Assembly: GCF_011421635.1 (NCBI RefSeq)
Contig: NZ_WTLI01000022.1
Span: 41,951-105,950 of the forward strand
From: Paenibacillus turpanensis
GTDB lineage: Bacteria > Bacillota > Bacilli > Paenibacillales > YIM-B00363
DNA length: 64,000 nucleotides
Reading direction: 5' to 3'
Part shown: one piece after another, positions 8,105 through 15,162 of the stretch
How the letters are laid out: each line of letters starts with the position of its first letter
Position numbering within the stretch: the stretch's first letter is position 1
The notes under the pieces: model-generated
What the model was told of the DNA's origin: nothing
The model's database searches: none
What the model saw: only the letters and a program-made list of their open reading frames with translations
Translations under genes and position numbers: made by a program

Positions 8105-9058
8105 TTAGTAGATGCCTTCCTCGCCAAATTTTTTGGCCAGCTTATTGCAGGCCATTACGAGGAACAAAGCGACGAACGACTTGAAGAAGCCGACAGCGGT
8201 ACTAAAGCTGAACTGCCCCTGCTTAAGCCCCATGGTATATACATACGTGTCGATAATTTCGGCCACATTCCGGTTCATGGAGTTCAGCAGCAAATACACA
8301 TGCTCAAAGCTGAGGTCAAGCACATCGCCTACACGTAAAATGAGCAGTACGATGATGACGCTGCGGATCGACGGCAGTGTAATATGCCAAATTTGCCGGA
8401 AACGGCCGGCGCCGTCCATTTTGGCTGCCTCGTAGAGGCCGGGATCAATCGATGCAATGGCTGCCAAGTAAATGATGGTACCCCAGCCGGCTTCCTTCCA
8501 TACGATCTGTCCGATATACATCGGATAAAACCATTCGGAGCTGAGCAGGAAATTAATTTTGGAAAAGCCAAAGTACGCGATGAGCTGATTAATGATCCCC
8601 CCGTCCATCGTCAGCATAACGAAGGAAATGGATACGACGATAACCCAGGATAAAAAATGCGGGATATACAGGATCGACTGCATGATGCGTTTGAGGAAGC
8701 CACTGGCTACTTCATTCAGCATGACGGCCAGGATGATCGGCACAGGAAAGAAAAACGTGATGTTATAGACAAACAGCAGCAGCGTATTTCGGAATATTTT
8801 CCAAAACTCGGGATCGGTAAACAACGTGTGAAAATGCTTCAGCCCGACCCACTCGCTGCCGAGAATGCCCTTGAACGGCTGATAGTCTTGGAAAGCAATG
8901 ATAAGTCCAAACATGGGAATATAACGAAAGATGATAAAATACAGCATCCCCGGTATGACCATCAGGTACATGTAGCGGTTGCGGATCAATCGTCTAAAAA
9001 ACGCGCTTTTCGCCGGAGGGTTCGATGGTAAACGAGCTTCGGCTACCGTGTGGTTCAT
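8105..9058 (-). CDS. lplB: Carbohydrate ABC permease, LplB type
   Basis: 317 residues with six membrane helices; the N-terminal helix follows the basic segment RRLIRNRYMYLMVIPGMLYF. The EAA loop reads GLYEAAKMDGAGRFRQIWHITLPSI. The C-terminal NKLAKKFGEEGIY is characteristic of LplB. It pairs with the LplC protein encoded 43 bp downstream to form the membrane channel. The gap to the upstream binding-protein gene is about 120 bp, still consistent with one operon. Start at ATG 9058, with a GGAG-type ribosome-binding site on the minus strand. Substrate not deducible. Confidence 0.92.
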   Translation of the reverse strand: MNHTVAEARLPSNPPAKSAFFRRLIRNRYMYLMVIPGMLYFIIFRYIPMFGLIIAFQDYQPFKGILGSEWVGLKHFHTLFTDPEFWKIFRNTLLLFVYNITFFFPVPIILAVMLNEVASGFLKRIMQSILYIPHFLSWVIVVSISFVMLTMDGGIINQLIAYFGFSKINFLLSSEWFYPMYIGQIVWKEAGWGTIIYLAAIASIDPGLYEAAKMDGAGRFRQIWHITLPSIRSVIIVLLILRVGDVLDLSFEHVYLLLNSMNRNVAEIIDTYVYTMGLKQGQFSFSTAVGFFKSFVALFLVMACNKLAKKFGEEGIY

Positions 9059-9180
9059 CGGTTCGCACTCCTTTTCCGTATTGTATTTTCTGTGGTGCGG
9101 ACAGCGGCAGGGGAAAGAGGCAGCATATACCCAGCAATCCCCCCTGCTGTACCGCTAAAATTCGGCCGAGCTGTCGCTAT

Positions 9181-10719
9181 CTACTTCGAGCTTTGGTACT
9201 GCGCATTAAATTCCTCGATAATTTTCGCTCCGCCATCCTTCTCCCAGCGCTTGATTTGGTCCTCGAAGCCATTTTCGTCAATGGAACCAAGAATGAAGTT
9301 GTAGGTTGCGTCCTTAATAATTTCCTGCAGCCTTTGGCCGCGCTCAATATAGGTTTGGGAGCTGAGCGAGAAGGTCGGATCCTGAATGCCGAAGGAGATC
9401 GCTTCTTGCGCGAGAACCTCCGCTTTTTCCCGTGCTTCGGTAGAGAATTGGGCTGGAGTAACATTCGTTGTATCAGCCAGTGCGATCGTGGTGTAGGCGC
9501 GCTGTTCTTTATCCTTTAATGATCCGTCGGTGGATACAACCACTTTTCCGTTTTGCAGCGTGTAATGCTCGCCCTCGATGCCATAGCGCAGCAGGTTTGC
9601 AAATTCCGGCGACCAGAACTTATCGAAGAAGCCCAGGATTTGCTTCATTTCCTCTTCTGTTTTTACCGCTGTCTTCGGGAACACAACCATGGTGCCGAAG
9701 CCTGGCAGCGCCCAAGTGGAATGCTTGCTGTTGAAAGGGCTCGTAATTTTGTTGGTCACATCGAATACGGCATCTTTAATATTTTTCGTAGTGCGCTCCG
9801 TCATCGACTCGACGTCAGGCATAGAGCCGATGTACATGCCGGCGCGGCCCGTGTACATCATATTTTGCTGGTCCGTTTTGCTCGTAACCGGGAAGTCTTG
9901 ATTCATTAGACCTTCATCGCGAAGCTTTTTCAAAAACTTCATCGTTTCCATATAGCCCGGGGTCATAAATTCTGGTACGAGCTTACCATCGACCTCGCCC
10001 CAGCCATTCGGTGTTCCAAAATACGAGCTAAGCGTCTTAAAGGAGCCGTAAACGAGATCGCTGCGGTCGACAAGGCCTAGTGTTTTACCGCCGCCGCCCA
10101 GATCGGCTTCTTTGAATTTCTTGAGCATGTTGTAAATGTCGTCGGTTGTTTTCGGCTCCTGAAGTCCGAGCTTATCCGCCCAATCCTTACGATAAATAAT
10201 TCCTTGGCGGGTAAGTGGGCGCTCTTGATACAGGGAATAAATTTTTCCTTCAATCGAAATGTTCTTTAAGGTATCGGGGTTTAGCTTGCTCAGATGCGGG
10301 TATTCCTTCAGATAAGGACCAACCTCCCAAAACTGCCCGCTTTTCAACGCATCGCGCAGCTGGGTGAAGGCGCCTCCATTTTTTAAGAAGGCGGCCTGCG
10401 GAAGGGAGCCGGTTGCAAAGGCTGCTTGGAACTTTTCCTCATAGGCGCCGTCCGGCACCCATTGGATCTCGATATCGGTTCCTGTTTTTTGCTCAAGAAT
10501 TTTCTCGATTTTGTCCGAAGGAATTTCCGGCGTACTCAGGTTTGCCATGATGGTAATCTTTTTTAGTGTTTGAGTTTGTCCCGCCTCTCCGGTGGAAGCC
10601 GCGTTGGATGTAGCAGGGGCGGCGGTTTCTTTTCCGCAAGCGCCTAGTACGCTGACGGTAAGCATGGCTGCTGCACATAACAGGCTCGTTTTGGCGATCG
10701 TCTTTCTTTTTGTACTCAT
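9181..10719 (-). CDS. lplA: LplA-like sugar-binding lipoprotein
   Basis: 512 residues. A basic N-terminus and hydrophobic core end in the lipobox VLGAC, so the mature protein is lipid-anchored at about C28. The rest is a large type-1 extracellular solute-binding protein fold. It is the substrate receptor for the LplB/LplC permeases that follow. The start at 10719 (MSTKRK) is preceded by GGAGG on the minus strand; a frame extension upstream to 10764 lacks one. It has a clear paralogue at 13511-15004, sharing SGQFWE(I/V)GP(F/Y)LK and the RSDL-YG-FKTLSSYFG block. Other neighbours are a HemD-like gene and a CNNM protein. Confidence 0.93.
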   Translation of the reverse strand: MSTKRKTIAKTSLLCAAAMLTVSVLGACGKETAAPATSNAASTGEAGQTQTLKKITIMANLSTPEIPSDKIEKILEQKTGTDIEIQWVPDGAYEEKFQAAFATGSLPQAAFLKNGGAFTQLRDALKSGQFWEVGPYLKEYPHLSKLNPDTLKNISIEGKIYSLYQERPLTRQGIIYRKDWADKLGLQEPKTTDDIYNMLKKFKEADLGGGGKTLGLVDRSDLVYGSFKTLSSYFGTPNGWGEVDGKLVPEFMTPGYMETMKFLKKLRDEGLMNQDFPVTSKTDQQNMMYTGRAGMYIGSMPDVESMTERTTKNIKDAVFDVTNKITSPFNSKHSTWALPGFGTMVVFPKTAVKTEEEMKQILGFFDKFWSPEFANLLRYGIEGEHYTLQNGKVVVSTDGSLKDKEQRAYTTIALADTTNVTPAQFSTEAREKAEVLAQEAISFGIQDPTFSLSSQTYIERGQRLQEIIKDATYNFILGSIDENGFEDQIKRWEKDGGAKIIEEFNAQYQSSK

Positions 10720-11054
10720 AGGTTGACCTCCGTTTTTGTGTTTTGGTGAATCTGCTTGCATCATATCTCACACCATTCGTGACAGGAACAATCCGCAGCT
10801 CGCCCGTGGCGCTGGATGAGGGCGATGTGAGCTAAAGATTATAGTTGGAATACACGCCAGTAAAATGCCCCTTTCCGGGAATGGACGATGGTGTTCAATT
10901 TGCAATTTTCGAGACTCGATCTATTCCGATGGTTGCTGGTATAATAGGTACTTGACGAATGAAAGAGTTCTATGACTATCCGACAGGATGGTTTCCATTC
11001 ATAACGATGATCTAGCAAAGGTAAAGTAGAAGGGAAAAGGGGCGGAGAATAAAA
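10720..11054. other. 335-bp divergent intergenic region
   Basis: This region separates the minus-strand lplA operon from the plus-strand HemD-like gene. A TATAAT lies on the minus strand at 10838-10843 without a good -35, giving lplA a leader of about 115 nt. An extended -10 promoter for the plus-strand gene is at 10937-10945. I see no further gene. Confidence 0.5.
10937..10945 (+). promoter_or_regulatory. Extended -10 promoter of the HemD-like gene
   Basis: TGGTATAAT: an extended -10 (TG-N-TATAAT) with a poor -35. It lies about 110 bp upstream of the coding start at 11055. Confidence 0.5.
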
Positions 11055-11867
11055 ATGTTGAAAACACTTGAAGGTAAACGGATTGTCCTTGCGGGCTCCA
11101 GAAAGCTTGAGGAATTATCGGCCATGATTGAAAAAAGAGGGGGAATCCCGATCGTTCGTTCTCTCCAAGGCTTGATGACTCTCGCCGAATCGGATATTGA
11201 AGCAGAGCTGAGGGTGTTTACAGAACAAGGGGCGGATTGGTCGATTTTTACGACCGGGACTGGATTGGAAGCACTTTTAGGTCAAACGGACCGATTGGGA
11301 CTGCGCGAAGCCTTCCTGCAAAAAGTGGAGCAGTCGAAGGTGGGTGTTAGGGGTTATAAAACTTACGGTCTACTGAAAAATTTACATATACAAACCCATG
11401 CGGTTGATGAAGACGGGACGACAAAAGGATTAATTGATGCGCTCGCCTCGCATGATTTTAGCGGCAAACGTGTATTCGTACAACTGCATGGAGAGCCGGT
11501 TCCCGAGCTTGTGGATTTTCTTGAAAAGAAGCATGCAATCGTGCAGCAGCTATTACCCTATCGTCATGTTCCTCCGGCTGAAGAGGTCGTATTGCAGGTT
11601 TGCCGAGAGATCGAGGAAGGTGCAGTCGATGCCATATGCTTTACGACGGGGGTGCAGGTGCGGTATTTATTCGATTTTGCGAAGCAAAGCGGACGATCGG
11701 AAACGATCCGGGCAAGCTTTAACAGCAAAATCGCAGCGGTAGCTGTAGGGAGAGTGACGGCCGAGGCCTTGAAAGCGGAAGGAATAACGAACATCCTTAC
11801 TCCGGAAAGCGAACGAATGGGAGCCATGGTGGTCGAGCTTGGCGCTTTTTTTAGCGGGCAAGAATAA
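11055..11867 (+). CDS. Uroporphyrinogen-III synthase (HemD)-like protein, orphan
   Basis: 270 residues with the two-lobed HemD fold signature. The N-terminal GKRIVLAGSRKLEELSAMIEKRGGIPIVRS is followed by SIFTTGTGLEALL, and the second lobe has AICFTTGVQVRYLF and KIAAVAVGRVTAEALKAEGI. HemD closes and inverts the linear tetrapyrrole to uroporphyrinogen III. The gene is alone, not in a hemAXCDBL cluster, so it may be a second copy or a family member with another role; no fused domain is present. The start ATG at 11055 has GGCGGAG about 8 nt upstream. The fold call is strong; the enzymatic activity is inferred. Confidence 0.82.
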   Translation: MLKTLEGKRIVLAGSRKLEELSAMIEKRGGIPIVRSLQGLMTLAESDIEAELRVFTEQGADWSIFTTGTGLEALLGQTDRLGLREAFLQKVEQSKVGVRGYKTYGLLKNLHIQTHAVDEDGTTKGLIDALASHDFSGKRVFVQLHGEPVPELVDFLEKKHAIVQQLLPYRHVPPAEEVVLQVCREIEEGAVDAICFTTGVQVRYLFDFAKQSGRSETIRASFNSKIAAVAVGRVTAEALKAEGITNILTPESERMGAMVVELGAFFSGQE

Positions 11868-11924
11868 ATGGAGGAAATCAAGATGCCTGCGTCGGTGCTG
11901 GCATCGGACAAATCATAGAGCAGC

Positions 11925-11961
11925 AAAAAAGCAGGAGGCATTTTGTCCTCCCGCTTTTTTT
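11925..11961. terminator. Bidirectional terminator between the HemD-like gene and the CNNM gene
   Basis: AAAAAAGC(A)GGAGG pairs with CCTCC(C)GCTTTTTT around a short loop, with A and T tracts at both ends. The genes on each side converge. Confidence 0.85.
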
Positions 11962-11973
11962 AGTGAAGCTTCT

Positions 11974-13272
11974 TTACGCGTTTATACAAATTTTGACTTT
12001 GGCAATTTTCCGCTCATCCGCTTCTTCAACAAAGAACTTGGCCCCGCCTACTTCGACGACAGGGTTTTCCCCGTTTACCGGAATTCTGCCAAGCTGCCCG
12101 ATTAAAAAGCCGCTTAACGTATCGAATTCCTCATAAGGCAGATCAATGGCAAGATACTCACGGAGGGTGCGTAAATTGATTAGCCCCTTCACAAGATAGG
12201 TGCTCTCATCAATTTGATCCAGCTCTTTTTCCTCTTCGTCATGCTCGTCAAAGATGTTACCGACAATTTCTTCAATGACATCCTCTATCGTTACAATGCC
12301 GGCGGTGCCGCCGTACTCGTCGATCGCGACCGCGATATGGACTTTATTTACTTGTAATTCTTTAAATAAGATATCGATCTTCTTAGAAGTCGGAATCAGG
12401 TACGGCTCACGAATGATACTTCGAATATCGAAATCCGCTTCTTGATGATTTTCAATGACACTGAATAGGTCTTTGACATGCAGAATGCCGACAATCTGGT
12501 CGATACTGCCCTCGTATACAGGGAATCTAGTATATTTTTCTTCATTAACTAATTTAGCCACTTGCTTTAACGGAAGCTCTACCGGGATCCCGATGACGTT
12601 GCTGCGATGCGTCATGATATCGCTGACGGTTTTATTATCAAATTCAAAGATATTATTAATCATCAGCTTTTCGTTTGCTTGGATCGTCCCGTTCTCGTTG
12701 CCGACATCTACCATCATTCGGATTTCTTCTTCGGTTATCTGCTCCTTATTCTCATCGGGGTTTACGCCCGCCAAACGAACAAGAACATTGGTGGAAAGGG
12801 TAAGCAGCTTAACAAAAGGGGCAGAAACCTTTAACAAAATCGTTAGCGGCGTAACCGCGAACATGGCAATGGGCTCCGCTTTCTGCATAGCAATCCGCTT
12901 CGGTACGAGTTCCCCCAAAACAAGGGTGAAATAGGACAGCAAAAGTGTAATGAGAACCACAGAAATGGTTTCCAATAACGGAAGGGCTAAAGGCACACCC
13001 GCTGAGTGTAAGAAGGCTGCCAGTCTACCGGCAAAGCTCTCGGCCGCAAAGGCACTGGCTAAAAATCCTGCAAGTGTAATGCCGATTTGAATTGTGGCTA
13101 AAAAGCGGCTCGGCTCGCTCAGAAGATTTTGCAATAATTTCGCTTTTTTATGTCCGCTCTCTGCCATGGCCTTAACTTTGTTGTCATTCAAAGATATTAA
13201 GGCAATTTCGGAAGCGGCAAAAAATGCATTGAGCACAATGAGAACAAGTAAGATCAAAATTTCGGTTAGCAA
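11974..13272 (-). CDS. CNNM/CorC-family membrane protein (DUF21-CBS-CorC_HlyC)
   Basis: 432 residues. The DUF21 membrane domain has four hydrophobic helices (about 1-170) and the typical NAFFAASEIALISL start. Two CBS domains follow (about 205-330; MTHRSNVIGIP, YGGTAGIVTIEDVIEEIVGNIFDE). A C-terminal CorC_HlyC transporter-associated domain ends the protein. Relatives (MpfA, YhdP, CNNM) take part in magnesium export or homeostasis, with CBS domains binding Mg-ATP. Old 'hemolysin' annotations for this family are misleading. The start is TTG at 13272, with GGAGGA 8 nt upstream on the minus strand. It is preceded by a consensus promoter and a possible 32-codon leader ORF. Confidence 0.9.
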   Translation of the reverse strand: MLTEILILLVLIVLNAFFAASEIALISLNDNKVKAMAESGHKKAKLLQNLLSEPSRFLATIQIGITLAGFLASAFAAESFAGRLAAFLHSAGVPLALPLLETISVVLITLLLSYFTLVLGELVPKRIAMQKAEPIAMFAVTPLTILLKVSAPFVKLLTLSTNVLVRLAGVNPDENKEQITEEEIRMMVDVGNENGTIQANEKLMINNIFEFDNKTVSDIMTHRSNVIGIPVELPLKQVAKLVNEEKYTRFPVYEGSIDQIVGILHVKDLFSVIENHQEADFDIRSIIREPYLIPTSKKIDILFKELQVNKVHIAVAIDEYGGTAGIVTIEDVIEEIVGNIFDEHDEEEKELDQIDESTYLVKGLINLRTLREYLAIDLPYEEFDTLSGFLIGQLGRIPVNGENPVVEVGGAKFFVEEADERKIAKVKICINA

Positions 13273-13338
13273 TGAATTCTTCCTCCATCATTTTGTAATA
13301 AGTGCATCCTCTTGGGGTTACGAATGATGTGTGAAGAT

Positions 13339-13437
13339 TTATTGCCGTCTATGAAATCTTGTTACTCTGCCTGTAATGGGGCTTTCAAGAACCCATTGGC
13401 TCCAACTATTGCCCGGTTCCCCCGGCTCATCGTCCAT
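13339..13437 (-). CDS. Possible 32-residue leader peptide upstream of the CNNM gene
   Basis: A small ORF in the leader of the CNNM transcript. It starts at the ATG at 13437, with AAGAGGTG about 9 nt upstream, and ends 66 nt before the TTG start of the CNNM gene. The peptide begins MDDEPGEPGNSW and ends RFHRRQ, so acidic residues and prolines dominate the first codons. I do not recognise it as a known protein. Evidence that it is translated is limited to the ribosome-binding site, its position between a consensus promoter and the gene, and the absence of a competing signal. It could equally be a chance ORF. Confidence 0.4.
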   Translation of the reverse strand: MDDEPGEPGNSWSQWVLESPITGRVTRFHRRQ

Positions 13438-13474
13438 GTCGCTCGTCACCTCTTGAATATAAAGATTACTGATA

Positions 13475-13503
13475 ATTATACAAGAAACGGCGAGTTATGT
13501 CTA
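13475..13503 (-). promoter_or_regulatory. Sigma-A promoter for the CNNM transcript
   Basis: On the minus strand: TAGACA (13503-13498), a 17-nt spacer, TATAAT (13480-13475). The start point would be about 200 nt upstream of the CNNM start codon, leaving room for the leader ORF. Confidence 0.72.
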
Positions 13504-13510
13504 AACCCTG

Positions 13511-15004
13511 TTATGAGGCATTCTGCTTCCGATATTCGGTTTCGAGCTCTGATATGATGATGGCGCCGCCTTTGCTTTTCCACGCTTCGATTTCCTGCAA
13601 AAATCGCTTCCGATCGAGTTTACCTAAGATGTAGTGATAAGTTGCATTGATAATGATTTCCTGCAGCTCTTCTCCTTTCATATCAAAGGTCGGAGAGGAG
13701 AGGGATGCGGCGGGGTCCTTCACGAGCAGGTTTTTGTTGTCCTCCGCCATCTGAAGAGCTTTGAGCATGATCGGCTGCTGCTCCTTCCAGGAATCGGGAT
13801 CGCTGTATCTACGCAGCGCAAGGGAGCGAAGCGGAGAGGCAGCTGGGTTACCGGAAGGCAGATTTTCTAGAGATGTGTCTTCAAGCCCATAATGAAGCAG
13901 GCGCGACGTTTCGTTCTCCAGGCTCCGGTCCCAAAAAGACAGAGCCCGCTGCAAATCCTCCACCGCTGGCAATTCTTTTTTAGAAAAGATAAAGAATCCG
14001 CTGTAGCTGGCGTCCGCCCAGGTTTGGTATCCCCCCGGCCCAAAAATCCGGTTGAGCAGCGCCAGCTCCGCCTTCGGCTGAAGACGCTGCATTTCCTGAT
14101 GAAGGGATGGGGCATCCGCTAAGCTGCCGATATAAACACCAGCCCTGCCTTCAATCATCATATAGCGCTGCACCTGCTCACTCGCCACGGCGAGGTCGTT
14201 ATTCACGAGCCCCTCCGCATACAGCCTTCTCATATAATCCATAGCATCCCAATACGGCTTGGTCTCGAATTCCGGGATGAATCGGCCATTTTCAACAGCC
14301 CAGCGATTGGGAGCGCCAAAGTACGAGGATAACGTTTTAAAGGCTCCGTAGGTTAAGTCGCTGCGGTCAGCGAGTCCGGTCGTATTATGTTCGCCATCCC
14401 CATCGGGATCGTCGTATGTAAAGGCGCGAAGCACGGTGTAAAGCTCATCCAATGTGGAAGGCACCTCAAGCTGGAGGTTGTCCAACCAATCCTTGCGGAT
14501 CATAATTCCATGAGGGGCAGGAGGCTGCTCTATGGGCAATCCGTATATTTTTGCTTGATATGAGCTTTCTTGAAGTAGGTTTGTGTTCAGCTTTGAAAGA
14601 TTAGGGTAGGACTTTAGGAAGGGTCCAATCTCCCAAAACTGGCCCGACTGAATGAGATTTTTCACATATAAAAAGTCGGATCTCGGAATATAGGTGACTT
14701 CTTTAAATTTGTTTGTTTCAAGCAGACTGACGATATGCTCGCGGTACAGATTTGAGGGAACCCACTCCAGATGAACGCGTGTGCCGGTTGCCTGCTCAAG
14801 CGCTTGCAGCAGCTCCGGCGTTGGAGGCTTTGGCTGCATAAGGGGCAGCGTGATATGCACTGCGGGCAAAATCTCCTGCACGTGGATTTGGGGCTGCTGC
14901 TTGTGCAAACTGCAAGCGCTTAACAAAAGGATGATCGCAAAACATGCCGTAAGGAGATATAACCGGGATGAACTTATACTCTTCGTGCTTTCGAAACGTT
15001 TCAA
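13511..15004 (-). CDS. LplA-like solute-binding lipoprotein, second paralogue
   Basis: 497 residues with lipobox LLSAC (lipidated Cys about 31) and a large extracellular sugar-binding fold. It is clearly homologous to the protein at 9181-10719 through shared blocks such as SGQFWEIGPFLKSYPNLSKLN and RSDLTYGAFKTLSSYFGAPN. It has a DPDGDGEHN segment resembling a calcium-binding loop. No permease genes accompany it. It may serve the LplBC permease next door with a different ligand, or act as the receptor for the divergent membrane AraC regulator. The start is TTG at 15004, with AAGGAGGG 6-7 nt upstream on the minus strand. Substrate unknown. Confidence 0.88.
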   Translation of the reverse strand: MKRFESTKSISSSRLYLLTACFAIILLLSACSLHKQQPQIHVQEILPAVHITLPLMQPKPPTPELLQALEQATGTRVHLEWVPSNLYREHIVSLLETNKFKEVTYIPRSDFLYVKNLIQSGQFWEIGPFLKSYPNLSKLNTNLLQESSYQAKIYGLPIEQPPAPHGIMIRKDWLDNLQLEVPSTLDELYTVLRAFTYDDPDGDGEHNTTGLADRSDLTYGAFKTLSSYFGAPNRWAVENGRFIPEFETKPYWDAMDYMRRLYAEGLVNNDLAVASEQVQRYMMIEGRAGVYIGSLADAPSLHQEMQRLQPKAELALLNRIFGPGGYQTWADASYSGFFIFSKKELPAVEDLQRALSFWDRSLENETSRLLHYGLEDTSLENLPSGNPAASPLRSLALRRYSDPDSWKEQQPIMLKALQMAEDNKNLLVKDPAASLSSPTFDMKGEELQEIIINATYHYILGKLDRKRFLQEIEAWKSKGGAIIISELETEYRKQNAS

Positions 15005-15162
15005 GCTGCTCCCTCCTTGCCAGAAATCTTACCACTTCTATCCTTAGGTGATAAGAGGAAAAGACAGAATTTATGAATCATATGATCTAATGATCATTGT
15101 TGGAATTCCCTGCCATTGGTACGATAAGGCAATAAATAGAGCCATTCTTGGCAAGGGGTCCG

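Noticed and set aside
11974..13272. Hemolysin
   Set aside because: The DUF21-CBS-CorC_HlyC architecture belongs to CNNM/CorC magnesium-related proteins; the hemolysin label is historical.
13273..13510. M-box or other known riboswitch upstream of the CNNM gene
   Set aside because: The region contains no recognisable riboswitch core; the promoter and small ORF explain it better.
14990..15005. GAAACGTTTC palindrome as a catabolite-responsive element
   Set aside because: The centre is out of register with the cre consensus (several mismatches) and it overlaps the TTG start codon of the lipoprotein gene.
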